Assembly (NCBI GenBank): GCA_903918235.1
Contig: CAIXDN010000070.1
Location: 1 to 38,032, forward strand
Direction: 5' to 3'
Source: Candidatus Uhrbacteria bacterium
Lineage (GTDB): Bacteria > Patescibacteriota > Patescibacteriia > 2-12-FULL-60-25
Length of the DNA: 38,032 nt
Made by a program: the position numbers and the translations under genes. Position 1 is the first letter of the stretch. Each line of letters starts with the position of its first letter. Of this stretch, positions 1 through 8,830 are shown one piece after another. The notes below the pieces were generated by a model. That model did no database searches. It was not told the origin of the DNA and was given only the letters and a program-made list of their open reading frames with translations.

Positions 1-293
1 CAAAAAAGAAGATTGTTTTAGCAGATGCTGGTTCTAAACGGTTGGTGCTGGCGAATGCTCGTAAGGCACAGACGCAACTTGCGAATGTCGTCCGCATGCT
101 TGAGGATGATTGTTATTGTATCGATGTTTTACAGCAGGCATTAGCTGTTCAGGGTCTCTGGAAGGGTGTGATACGGCGTATTTTTAGCAATCATATGAAT
201 ACGTGTTTTACCTCTTCTATGAACGAAAACTCTCAGGATAAACAACAGGCCGTTCAAGAAGTTATTCGCGTGATGGAATTAGCTGATCGATAA
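1..293 (+). CDS. csoR: Metal-sensing transcriptional regulator, CsoR/RcnR (DUF156) family; frame open to the left edge, so 5' partial or TTG start at 42
   Basis: CsoR-like C / H-x3-C pattern (DCYCIDVLQQ ... NHMNTCF); directly upstream of copper genes. Confidence 0.8.
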   Translation, partial: KKKIVLADAGSKRLVLANARKAQTQLANVVRMLEDDCYCIDVLQQALAVQGLWKGVIRRIFSNHMNTCFTSSMNENSQDKQQAVQEVIRVMELADR

Positions 294-294
294 T

Positions 295-1404
295 ATGACG
301 ACTCCTCAAACTCCTCAGGCTTGCGACGTCGCAACAAAACAGTCTTTTGGCTCCAGACTTTGGCAAGCGGTTTTGGCTGTCGCTTTGGTTTGGTTTGCAT
401 GGCGCTTCATGATCTCGCCATTCCTGTTTTTGTTGCCGAGTGCATCCGTTAGTCCTTCTTATGTCGCGATGTTTGTCCTTGGTTTTGTTGCAAGCGTTTC
501 CACGTGTTTAGCATCGACTGGTGCGTTTTTAATTGCGTTTAGCGGAAAGGATGCCAAGAGTGTTGCGATGACGCATGCGGGGCGATTAATTGCTTTTGCG
601 GTTGGAGGTGCTTTGCTTGGTGGTATTGGTCAGAGCATTTCTGTTTCTTCTGGAGTGTATGGTGTGGTTGGGATTGTGCTCGGATTGGTTCTTATCGGCG
701 TTGCGCTTTATCTTTTGGATTTGTTGCCACGTAGCAAGATGCATTTGCCTATGGCTTTTGGACGATTTGCTTATAACGTGGCTGGGAAGCGTGGTAAGGC
801 ACTTCCTCCGCTTGTCGGAGCAGTGACATTCTTATTGCCATGCGGATTTACGCAGGCAGCTCAGGCGATGGCTTTGGCTTCCGGTTCTGCACAGACGGGA
901 GCATTGATGATGGGTGCTTTTGCACTCGGAACATTTCCGGTTCTTGTTGGTTTGAGTTTTTTTGGATCTGTCGTGTCGATGAAGAGTAAGAATTTACAGC
1001 TCGCGACTGGAGGCATGCTTGTGTTGTTTGCTGTTGCACAGATTGATGGCGGACTTACGGTGCTTGGATCGCGTGTGACATTAGATGGTGCGCTCGCTTC
1101 TGTTGGAGGGGCTTTTACGGTGTCGACGGTTGAAGCGGAAGAACAGGTAATTAGTATGAAAGTCGCTTATGGAGCATTTTCTCCAAGTCGATTTACGTTA
1201 AAGCGTGGCGTGCCGGTGCGATGGGATATTGATGGCGTCGATGTTTCCGGTTGTGCGAGTTCTATCGTCGTGCCAACGATGGGGATTAGTCAGGGTTTGG
1301 TTTTGGGAAAAAATCAGATTCGATTTACGCCATCACGCAATGGAACGATTCCTTTTTCCTGCTCGATGGGTATGATTCGCGGTTCATTCCAAGTTGTTGA
1401 TTAA
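295..1404 (+). CDS. TauE/SafE (DsbD/UreH-like) multi-TM protein with C-terminal cupredoxin-like domain
   Basis: Multi-TM with [20 protein letters not shown]-terminal [15 protein letters not shown]...[18 protein letters not shown]. Confidence 0.75.
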   Translation: MTTPQTPQACDVATKQSFGSRLWQAVLAVALVWFAWRFMISPFLFLLPSASVSPSYVAMFVLGFVASVSTCLASTGAFLIAFSGKDAKSVAMTHAGRLIAFAVGGALLGGIGQSISVSSGVYGVVGIVLGLVLIGVALYLLDLLPRSKMHLPMAFGRFAYNVAGKRGKALPPLVGAVTFLLPCGFTQAAQAMALASGSAQTGALMMGAFALGTFPVLVGLSFFGSVVSMKSKNLQLATGGMLVLFAVAQIDGGLTVLGSRVTLDGALASVGGAFTVSTVEAEEQVISMKVAYGAFSPSRFTLKRGVPVRWDIDGVDVSGCASSIVVPTMGISQGLVLGKNQIRFTPSRNGTIPFSCSMGMIRGSFQVVD

Positions 1405-1408
1405 GTTT

Positions 1409-3553
1409 ATGAAGACGACATTGAAGATTCTTGGAATGCATTGTGCGAGTTGTGCGCTTACGACGGAGCAGGCATTGAAAAAAGTTCATGGCGTGAAAGA
1501 GGCACGTGTGAATTTTGCGAGCGAGCGTGCGACGATTGAGCATGATGAGCATGTTCACTCGGACATGTTGGTGAAAGCGGTTAAGGACAATGGTTATGAT
1601 GCGATGACGGAACATGAAATGCATGAATCCCATACATCGCATCTTTCTCATGCGGGATATATTGATACACGTGGCCTCGTCATTGCTGGAACGCTCGCTT
1701 TGCCATTGGTTGTGAGTATGTTTGTGATGTTGCCGACGATTCTCCTTGCTGTTTGCGCTTGGATTTTGGTCGTTATTATTGGTTGGAAATTTCATGTTGG
1801 CACGTGGAGTGATTTGAAGCATTTTCGTGCGAGCATGGATACGCTTGTGACCGTTGGTACGGGATCGGCTTTGCTTTGGAGTACGTATGCGATGTTTGCG
1901 GGTGGGGATGTGTATTTTGAGATTTCTGGAATCGTTGTGTTCTTTTTGTTGTTAGGGAAGTGGCTTGAGGCACGTCAGCGCATGAAGGCGGGAGAATCGA
2001 TCGAGAAACTGCTCTCGTTGAATACAAAGACAGCGCATCGTTTATTGGAAGATGGAACAACGGAGGAAGTTGATTCTGTAAAACTCAAAATTGGCGATTA
2101 TTGCTTGGTCAAAAGCGGTGAGCGTATTCCGATGGATGGCGTAGTTGTGAAGGGTAATTCCTCCGTTGATGAGTCGATGCTGACGGGAGAATCGGTGCCG
2201 GTTGAGAAGCGTGTGAATGATATTGTGTATGGTGCAACGGTTAATAGCACAGGCTCGTTTACGATGAAGGTGACGGTGAAGCCGGGTGAGTCTGTTTTGG
2301 ATGCAATCGTATCAACGGTTCAACATGCACTTGCCACAAAATCGCCAGTGGAAACGTTCGTTGATCGTGTGTCTGGAATCTTTGTTCCGATTGTTATCGT
2401 TCTTGCGATTGTTACGTTTTGCATTTGGTTGTTTTACATGCAGGTTCCGATGGGAGAGGCGATACGTTATGCCGTTGCCGTGTTAGTTGTTGCTTGTCCT
2501 TGCGCATTGGGACTTGCGACTCCAGCGGCGATTATGGTTGGTACGGGTGCTGGTGCCAAGCGTGGCATTCTTGTGAAGGATGGCTCTGCTCTTGAAGCTG
2601 CGCGGCATGTGAATTTAGTGATCTTTGATAAGACAGGAACGCTTACAGAAGGGAAGCCGACGGTCACGGATGTGATTCCGGCAGAAGGAGTGTTGGAGAA
2701 GGATTTGCTTTCTATTGCTGCTGGTTTGGAGTTGGCATCGGAGCATCCATTAGCGAGTGCGGTTTTATCGGCGGCGACGGAGCGTGGTGCTTTTGTTGCA
2801 TCGGTTGAAGGATTTGAGGTGGTTGTGGGTCAGGGTGTACATGCGATGTATGAGGGTGAAGATATTCGTTTAGGTACAGAGCTGTTTTTGAAGGAGGCAG
2901 GAGTGACATTGCTTGCGATTGATGCGAATCATCTCTCGGTGCTGCGTCATGAAGGAAAGACGGTGATTTTGGTTGCAAAGGGCGGTTTGTATCTTGGGGC
3001 GATTGCGGTACGTGATCGGTTGAAGCCAGATGCAAAGGCTGCGATCAAGGCTTTGCATGATCGAGGAATCCAGACGGGGTTAATTACGGGGGATCATCGT
3101 ATGACAGCAGAGGCGGTTGCAAAGGAGCTTGGTATTGATATGGTCCTTGCGGAAGTATCTCCAATGGAGAAGTCAGATGAGGTAAAGCGTTTACAGCAAG
3201 AAGGGAAAAAGATTGCATTTGTTGGCGATGGTATGAATGATGCGCCGGCTCTTGCGCAGGCAGATCTTGGGATTGCGATGGGAACGGGAACGGATGTTGC
3301 GATTGCAACGGGGCAGATTGTGCTGATGGGTGGTTCACCGCTTAAGGCGTCGGATGCTCTTTGGCTTGCGCGGAGAACGTTTGTCGCGATACGGCAGAAT
3401 TTATTTTGGGCTTTTGCGTATAATGCTGTATTGATTCCTCTTGCGATGCTTGGTGTTGTGAATCCGATCTTTGCTGGACTTGCCATGGCGTTTTCAAGTG
3501 TTAGTGTATTAGCGAATAGTTTGCGCATTTCACGATCATTACGCTCCGTGTAA
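1409..3553 (+). CDS. copA: Copper-translocating P1B-type ATPase
   Basis: N-terminal HMA GMHCASC, TGES, CPC in [33 protein letters not shown]. Confidence 0.95.
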   Translation: MKTTLKILGMHCASCALTTEQALKKVHGVKEARVNFASERATIEHDEHVHSDMLVKAVKDNGYDAMTEHEMHESHTSHLSHAGYIDTRGLVIAGTLALPLVVSMFVMLPTILLAVCAWILVVIIGWKFHVGTWSDLKHFRASMDTLVTVGTGSALLWSTYAMFAGGDVYFEISGIVVFFLLLGKWLEARQRMKAGESIEKLLSLNTKTAHRLLEDGTTEEVDSVKLKIGDYCLVKSGERIPMDGVVVKGNSSVDESMLTGESVPVEKRVNDIVYGATVNSTGSFTMKVTVKPGESVLDAIVSTVQHALATKSPVETFVDRVSGIFVPIVIVLAIVTFCIWLFYMQVPMGEAIRYAVAVLVVACPCALGLATPAAIMVGTGAGAKRGILVKDGSALEAARHVNLVIFDKTGTLTEGKPTVTDVIPAEGVLEKDLLSIAAGLELASEHPLASAVLSAATERGAFVASVEGFEVVVGQGVHAMYEGEDIRLGTELFLKEAGVTLLAIDANHLSVLRHEGKTVILVAKGGLYLGAIAVRDRLKPDAKAAIKALHDRGIQTGLITGDHRMTAEAVAKELGIDMVLAEVSPMEKSDEVKRLQQEGKKIAFVGDGMNDAPALAQADLGIAMGTGTDVAIATGQIVLMGGSPLKASDALWLARRTFVAIRQNLFWAFAYNAVLIPLAMLGVVNPIFAGLAMAFSSVSVLANSLRISRSLRSV

Positions 3554-3573
3554 GGGCACAATATATTGTGCCC
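3554..3573. repeat. Perfect 20-bp palindrome GGGCACAATATATTGTGCCC
   Basis: Exact self-complementarity; extends with one mismatch to GTA...TAC. Confidence 0.8.
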
Positions 3574-3590
3574 CTACGATAAAATATCCT

Positions 3591-4031
3591 ATGCTTAAAA
3601 AAATTCCTCCTTATCTCTATCCGCTGACATTTTTAATCTCGATGGCTTCCATGGTTGGGAGCTTGTATGCGAGTGATGTGATGCATTTGGCGCCTTGTGT
3701 TTTGTGTTGGTATCAACGCATCACGATGTATCCGATTGTCGTTTTGAGTTTGATTCCGATGGTGAGAAAAGATGAAAAGGCGTATCGCTATATTATCCCG
3801 TTTGCGATTATTGGTGCGGTTATTTCTGCGTATCATACGGTTTTGTACTATGCGGTGAATTGGGGCTTTCGACCTGAATGGACGGGTCCTTGTGTTGCGG
3901 GAGTCTCATGTACGACACGATATTTTGAGTTGTTTGGATGGGTGAGTATTCCTCTGATGTCGTTTTTGTCTCATATCGCTGTGCTTGCTTTGGCAGTGTT
4001 GGCGAGGAAGTTGGGGAAGAAGACTTCTTGA
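3591..4031 (+). CDS. dsbB: Disulfide bond formation protein DsbB/BdbC family
   Basis: Four-TM protein with CVLCWYQR motif and second Cys pair (CVAGVSCTTRYFE). Confidence 0.9.
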   Translation: MLKKIPPYLYPLTFLISMASMVGSLYASDVMHLAPCVLCWYQRITMYPIVVLSLIPMVRKDEKAYRYIIPFAIIGAVISAYHTVLYYAVNWGFRPEWTGPCVAGVSCTTRYFELFGWVSIPLMSFLSHIAVLALAVLARKLGKKTS

Positions 4032-4056
4032 CAGGTTAGTCACTTAACCGTAAATT
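4028..4056 (+). promoter_or_regulatory. Putative sigma70-type promoter TTGACA-N17-TAAATT with inverted repeat GGTTA-N6-TAACC in the spacer
   Basis: -35 at 4028-4033, -10 at 4051-4056, IR arms 4034-4038 and 4045-4049. Confidence 0.6.
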
Positions 4057-4085
4057 CCCAGTTACGAGCTGGGAATTTAGTTTTG
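4051..4085 (+). other. Stem-loop AAATTCCCAG-TTACGA-(G)CTGGGAATTT followed by a short T run
   Basis: Perfect stem between dsbB stop and the Rrf2 gene; terminator or operator/leader element. Confidence 0.55.
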
Positions 4086-4097
4086 GCTCAATTTTCA

Positions 4098-4499
4098 ATG
4101 AATTCATTGTTTCGCGTTTCCGAGCGCAATCATTTTGGGATGATTTTTATGACTCAGCTTGCGGCTTTGGCCGAAGGTGAGTTTTTGAGTGTGAAGGATG
4201 CGGCAAAGGGGATGGGCATGGCGGAGGGGTATTTGGAGGAGGTTTCTGGGAGTTTGAAGAAGGCGGGATTGGTGGCGGGGCGGCAGGGGCCGGGGGGTGG
4301 GTATCGGTTGGCGAAGGGGGCGGGGGAGATATCGGCGGAGGATATTGTGGTGGCTTTGGAGGGGCCGGTGGTGCTTGTGTCTTGTTTGGAATCGCATGGA
4401 TGCCCGGTGCAGGAAAAGTGTCAGAGTAAGAATTTGTGGGGATTTTTGCAAAAAGATGTGTTGGCGACTTTGCGAAAGACAAAGCTTTCTGATTTATGA
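4098..4499 (+). CDS. Rrf2-family (IscR-like) transcriptional regulator
   Basis: wHTH with GPGGGYRLAK; three-Cys motif CLESHGCPVQEKC; upstream of Fe-S genes. Confidence 0.85.
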   Translation: MNSLFRVSERNHFGMIFMTQLAALAEGEFLSVKDAAKGMGMAEGYLEEVSGSLKKAGLVAGRQGPGGGYRLAKGAGEISAEDIVVALEGPVVLVSCLESHGCPVQEKCQSKNLWGFLQKDVLATLRKTKLSDL

Positions 4500-5710
4500 A
4501 GACAAATAAAATCATCTATTTAGATCATGCGGCGACGACGCCACTTGATCCACGTGTATTGGAAGCGATGCAGCCGTATTTTACGGAGGATTTTGGTAAT
4601 CCTTCTTCTTTCCACTCTGTTGGAATGCGGGCAAAAGACGCCGTTGCGGAAGCGCGTGGAACGGTTGCGCGTTTGCTGGGTGGTCATGAGGATGAGATTC
4701 TTTTTACTTCTGGTGGAACAGAGTCGGATAATTTGGCGGTGATGGGTGTGCCGAGATATTGGCATGAGAAGAATGGAGTGTTACCGCATGTGATCACGAG
4801 CGCGGTAGAGCATTATGCTGTGTTGGAACCGTTGATAGCGATGGATCGGAAGAAGGAAATTGAATTGACGATTGTTGGAGTGAGTCGTGAGGGACAAATT
4901 TCTGTTGAGGAGGTGATGAGCGCGATCAAATCGAATACGGTTTTGATTTCCATCATGACGGCTAATAATGAAATAGGTACCATTCAGCCGATTGCGGAGC
5001 TTGGTCGAGAGATTTTAAAATATCGTAAGTTGCATGCGACGACGTTTCCTTATCTGCATACGGATGCTTGTCAGGCGACGGGATTTTTGGATTTAAATGT
5101 AGAGAAAACGCATGTAGATTTGTTGACGTTGAATGGTTCAAAAATGTATGGACCAAAGGGTGTTGGTGTTTTGTATGTGCGTCGTGGCGTGAAGGTACAG
5201 CCCATGTTTATTGGTGGAGGTCAGGAAAAGAATTTGCGATCCGGAACAGAGAATGTGCCCGGAATTATTGGGCTTGCGAAGGCTTTTGAGTTGGTTCAGG
5301 CGGAGCGTGAAGTAGAGAGTGCTCGATTGAGTACGCTTCGTGATCGGCTTGCGCAGGGTTTGTTATCGATTCCAAAAACCATCTTGAATGGTCATCCAAA
5401 AGAGCGATTGCCAAATAGCGTGAATATTTCTTTTATCGATATTGAGGGTGAAGCGGCGGTGCTTTATCTTGATGCGCAGGGGATTATGGTTTCAACGGGA
5501 TCCGCATGTGCATCGACGTCACTTGATCCTTCTCATGTGATTCTTGCAACCGGACTTTCTTATGAAGCGGCGCATGGATCCATTCGATTTACGCTCGGAC
5601 ATTCTACAACGGAGGAAGATGTCGATTTTGTTCTACGGGTGATGCCGGCGATTGTTGAGCGTTTGCGTTTGATGAGCCCGGCGAATTTAGATATGAAATA
5701 TTTTGCTTAA
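4496..5710 (+). CDS. Cysteine desulfurase (NifS/IscS family)
   Basis: YLDHAATTPLDPRV, LFTSGGTESDNLAV, NGSKMYGPKGVGVLYVRRG, GSACASTS. Confidence 0.95.
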   Translation: MKTNKIIYLDHAATTPLDPRVLEAMQPYFTEDFGNPSSFHSVGMRAKDAVAEARGTVARLLGGHEDEILFTSGGTESDNLAVMGVPRYWHEKNGVLPHVITSAVEHYAVLEPLIAMDRKKEIELTIVGVSREGQISVEEVMSAIKSNTVLISIMTANNEIGTIQPIAELGREILKYRKLHATTFPYLHTDACQATGFLDLNVEKTHVDLLTLNGSKMYGPKGVGVLYVRRGVKVQPMFIGGGQEKNLRSGTENVPGIIGLAKAFELVQAEREVESARLSTLRDRLAQGLLSIPKTILNGHPKERLPNSVNISFIDIEGEAAVLYLDAQGIMVSTGSACASTSLDPSHVILATGLSYEAAHGSIRFTLGHSTTEEDVDFVLRVMPAIVERLRLMSPANLDMKYFA

Positions 5711-5711
5711 T

Positions 5712-6362
5712 ATGCAAGGAGATGTTATCGCAAAAAAAGAAGATAAAGGGTGGTTCTATACTGATACGGTAAAAGAGCATTTTTTTCATCCAAAGAATTT
5801 TTTGGAGGATGAAGCTGCTTATGGTGATGCGTATCTTGGTATGGTTGGATCTCCGGCTTGTGGTGATGCGATGAAGGTTTATCTCAAGATTGAAAAAGAC
5901 GCGGATGGGCTTGAGCGCATCAAGGATTTTAAGTGGAAAACGTTTGGTTGCGCCTCAGCTATTGCGGCGACGTCAATGCTATCGGTGATGGTAACGGAAC
6001 ATGGTGGAATGTTGCTTGAAGAGGCGTTGAAATTGCGTCCTCAGGACATTATGTTGCGACTTGGTGGATTGCCGGCTCGCAAGATTCATTGTTCAGTGCT
6101 TGGTGATAAAGCGTTGCGTAGCGCGGTGAATGATTATTATCGAAAGAGTGGTCAGATCGATAAGATTTCATTGGAAGCGGGACGTGTGATCGACCATGTC
6201 TTAAAGATTACGGATCACGACATTGAGGAGGCGGTTCTTGAAGGAGCGGATACATTAGAAAAGGTTCAAGCTCGGACAAAGGTTGGAACAGGGGATCCTT
6301 CTTGTATTCCAGAAGTCGAGAATCTTATTCGGTTTTACAAAGAGAAGTATTTTGGGGCATAA
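5712..6362 (+). CDS. NifU/IscU-type Fe-S scaffold with C-terminal degenerate BFD-like region
   Basis: GSPACGD, TFGCASAIA, KIHCSVLG; C-term ITDHDIEEAVLEGADTLEKVQARTKVGTGDPSCIPEVENLI. Confidence 0.88.
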   Translation: MQGDVIAKKEDKGWFYTDTVKEHFFHPKNFLEDEAAYGDAYLGMVGSPACGDAMKVYLKIEKDADGLERIKDFKWKTFGCASAIAATSMLSVMVTEHGGMLLEEALKLRPQDIMLRLGGLPARKIHCSVLGDKALRSAVNDYYRKSGQIDKISLEAGRVIDHVLKITDHDIEEAVLEGADTLEKVQARTKVGTGDPSCIPEVENLIRFYKEKYFGA

Positions 6363-6369
6363 TCGTTTT

Positions 6370-6588
6370 ATGAAAATTGCTAAAATTGTTGTTGATCGCG
6401 ATCTTTGCATCGGAGCTGCGCCGTGCGTGACAATTGCACCAGGTGTCTTTCAACTCGATGAAGAGAATAAGGCTTACGTTGTTGATCCAAAGGCGGCGGA
6501 TGATGAGACGATTTTGCTCGCAGCGCAATCGTGTCCTGTGCAGGCCGTGCTTTTATATGATGAGGAAGGTAAACAGATTTATCCTTAA
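6370..6588 (+). CDS. Small ferredoxin, C-x5-C...CP type (three Cys)
   Basis: VDRDLCIGAAPCVTIAPGVFQLDEENKAYV...AAQSCPVQAV. Confidence 0.85.
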   Translation: MKIAKIVVDRDLCIGAAPCVTIAPGVFQLDEENKAYVVDPKAADDETILLAAQSCPVQAVLLYDEEGKQIYP

Positions 6589-6602
6589 GAAATAAAGAAG
6601 TA

Positions 6603-6640
6603 CGCCCCGGTCCGATGTAAATCAGACCGGGGCGTTTTTT
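6603..6640. terminator. Terminator between convergent genes
   Basis: CGCCCCGGTC...GACCGGGGCG TTTTTT. Confidence 0.85.
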
Positions 6641-6642
6641 GA

Positions 6643-7431
6643 TCAGGGTTTGCGCTTGATACGCATTTTGTAGCTGTGAAACTCATCCAGTATTTTTACG
6701 GCCAGTTGCAGACTGCTTTGAGAGTCTGAGGAAAAGAGCGCCGTGATTGCTGGGTTTAGCAGCTCGATGATCTTTAGACGTTCAAGGTTGAAGCGTTCTA
6801 GCTCCTCGCCTTGTTCCTCGAGGATGATCCGTTGAGAGAGGATTTCTTTGCGCTGGCGCAAAACCTCACGAGACAGTTGTCGTCCTTGCGTCTGATGCTG
6901 TTGGACTTCTTCGCGAATTGTTTTTGCGTATTCTTGTGATCGAATGAATCGATCTCGGTTTACGCTGTTTAACGATATTGCCGCTTCTCGAATCAAGGTG
7001 TTTGCAAAGGTCTCGAGAAGAGCGTCACGTTCTTTTTTTATTGCAACAAAGTCGATGACGCGCACGGTGAGATCGGTTTGTGTGACGACGCGCGCGCAGC
7101 GTGTGAGGCCGATGATGTCTGAAACGTTAAGGATGCGTTCGTCGGCGGTAGGTTCTCCGTTCCTTGTGAGCGCAAACTCTACAGCACGGCCAGCCTCGAT
7201 GACGTAGTAGATATTGGAAACGTCTTGTTCGCTGATGACGATTTCTCCGCGAGCAAACCGTTTGATTGGAAGTAGGCGGAGAAGTTTGTCTTCTACTGTA
7301 ATTCCTTGGACTGGAATCTCTACTTTTTTTGTTGGTACTCCTTCAGCTTCAAAGGAGGATGTTTCATCTACTCGTGGTTTTTTTTTGCCTGAAACTACGC
7401 TAAGGTATGATGGTTTTGGCGTATGGCCCAT
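6643..7431 (-). CDS. Cyclic nucleotide-binding-domain protein with C-terminal coiled coil
   Basis: LLPIKRFARGEIVISEQDVSNIYYVIEAGRAVEF...; AGGAGA upstream of ATG at 7431. Confidence 0.65.
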   Translation of the reverse strand: MGHTPKPSYLSVVSGKKKPRVDETSSFEAEGVPTKKVEIPVQGITVEDKLLRLLPIKRFARGEIVISEQDVSNIYYVIEAGRAVEFALTRNGEPTADERILNVSDIIGLTRCARVVTQTDLTVRVIDFVAIKKERDALLETFANTLIREAAISLNSVNRDRFIRSQEYAKTIREEVQQHQTQGRQLSREVLRQRKEILSQRIILEEQGEELERFNLERLKIIELLNPAITALFSSDSQSSLQLAVKILDEFHSYKMRIKRKP

Positions 7432-7479
7432 TGTTTCTCCTATAGGTGTGTTTCTGGTTTTTTCTCCAGAGAACATCAA

Positions 7480-7508
7480 AATATACAGGAAAACACCTAT
7501 TTTGTCAA
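7480..7508 (-). promoter_or_regulatory. Putative promoter TTGACA-N17-TATATT
   Basis: -35 complement at 7503-7508, -10 complement at 7480-7485. Confidence 0.65.
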
Positions 7509-7519
7509 TGGATTTGTTT

Positions 7520-8677
7520 TTATCTTTTGATGAGGATTACGATTTTGCGATGCACGTGCTGGTCTGGTCTGGCGTAGGTGAGCGGTTTGCCGACCATGGA
7601 ATAGCCCGCCTTTTCTGCGGCTTGGATTGGATTTACGGAAAATGTTCCGTGTGGCGTGATAAAGTCAGGCCAGACAGCGACAAGACGGCCGCCAACAGGT
7701 TGCATTGCGGATAAGATGGGGAGCGTTTCATTCCAGAGTTTTTCTACAATGAGGCGTTCTTTTTCTAAGATGGACTCTGTTTCACGTCCGGAGAGCGGTG
7801 TTCCTAAAAAACCTTCTGTCACGATTGCATCGAATGTTTTTCCGGTGAGATGTTTGTTGATGGTTTGCGCTGGGCAGACTTTCCAGTCAATGCGTTTGAG
7901 GTCATTTGGCTTAAGGATGTCTTCATTGACTAGCCATGTTGTATTTTCTCTTGAGCCTGCAATTTGTCTTGCGTCGATATCGGAGCCGACGATCGTGAGA
8001 TCACGATGTAAGAGAGCTGCTTCCATGGCAACGGTACCGCCGCCGCAGAATGGATCGAGTAATGCGTTTTTTGGCATCGCTAAGTTCACCATCATGCGCG
8101 CTAGCTTTGGTGGAAGCATGCCAGTTTTTGTGTCGCGGAATGGGCGACCATAGTCTCGTTTGCTCCAGGCATCGATGTTTTGGACTTGTGTTGTGAGGCA
8201 GATGTAAGCTGTTTTTCCGTGGATAGCGATGACAAAGTCATAGCCCTTGGTAGTGAGATCGAGTTTTGAGATCGCAGCGGGCGTGAGATTTCCGTTGTCT
8301 CCTGTTACCCAGCGCACGGATTTGCCACGCTCTTGAAGCTCGCGTTTTAACCGAATTGGGAGGTGTTTTAGCTCTTGACGGTCTTTGGCTGAGCCTCCAA
8401 CAATCGTTATTCCAAAGAGGATTCGGTCTCCGCGAGGGCGGGCTTCTACGTGATCAGCGAGGATTTTTCCGTCAATTGCATCGAGAGCTCTTTCATCGAT
8501 GACGTCGCCAAGTTTTACGATGCCGGCTAGACGATCTTGAAGATCTGCAGAGTCCCAGTTTTCTGCCTCGATAATCGCAACAGAATCGGACATGATGGGT
8601 TTTACATCGCCAATGACAGCCCGGACCTCAGCGAGTGAGATTTCTGGGTGAGTTCCAAATACAAGAAAACGCTTCAT
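7520..8677 (-). CDS. TRM11-like/THUMP-type RNA or DNA methyltransferase; start placed at 8677, downstream of the tracked ORF start
   Basis: SAM motif LLDPFCGGGTVAMEAALL; VTEGFLGTPL at the (N/D)PPY position. Confidence 0.75.
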   Translation of the reverse strand: MKRFLVFGTHPEISLAEVRAVIGDVKPIMSDSVAIIEAENWDSADLQDRLAGIVKLGDVIDERALDAIDGKILADHVEARPRGDRILFGITIVGGSAKDRQELKHLPIRLKRELQERGKSVRWVTGDNGNLTPAAISKLDLTTKGYDFVIAIHGKTAYICLTTQVQNIDAWSKRDYGRPFRDTKTGMLPPKLARMMVNLAMPKNALLDPFCGGGTVAMEAALLHRDLTIVGSDIDARQIAGSRENTTWLVNEDILKPNDLKRIDWKVCPAQTINKHLTGKTFDAIVTEGFLGTPLSGRETESILEKERLIVEKLWNETLPILSAMQPVGGRLVAVWPDFITPHGTFSVNPIQAAEKAGYSMVGKPLTYARPDQHVHRKIVILIKR

Positions 8678-8830
8678 TGAGCGTCTTTTTAACACAGCTA
8701 GCTCGAGATTGCAACCTTGACAGTACTTAGAATGTATGATTAGTTTGATCGTCGCTTGCTGGATTCGCCAGAAGCGATCGGTCTGTTCCTTCAAACCGCG
8801 TAAAGAAGAAGGAAGAGAAAGGAAGTTCGT

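Noticed and set aside
1325-2060. Antisense ORFs opposite copA
   Set aside because: copA is unambiguous on the plus strand.
4104-4515. Proline-rich antisense ORFs opposite the Rrf2 gene
   Set aside because: Artefact of G-rich sense codons; sense gene has clear Rrf2 motifs.
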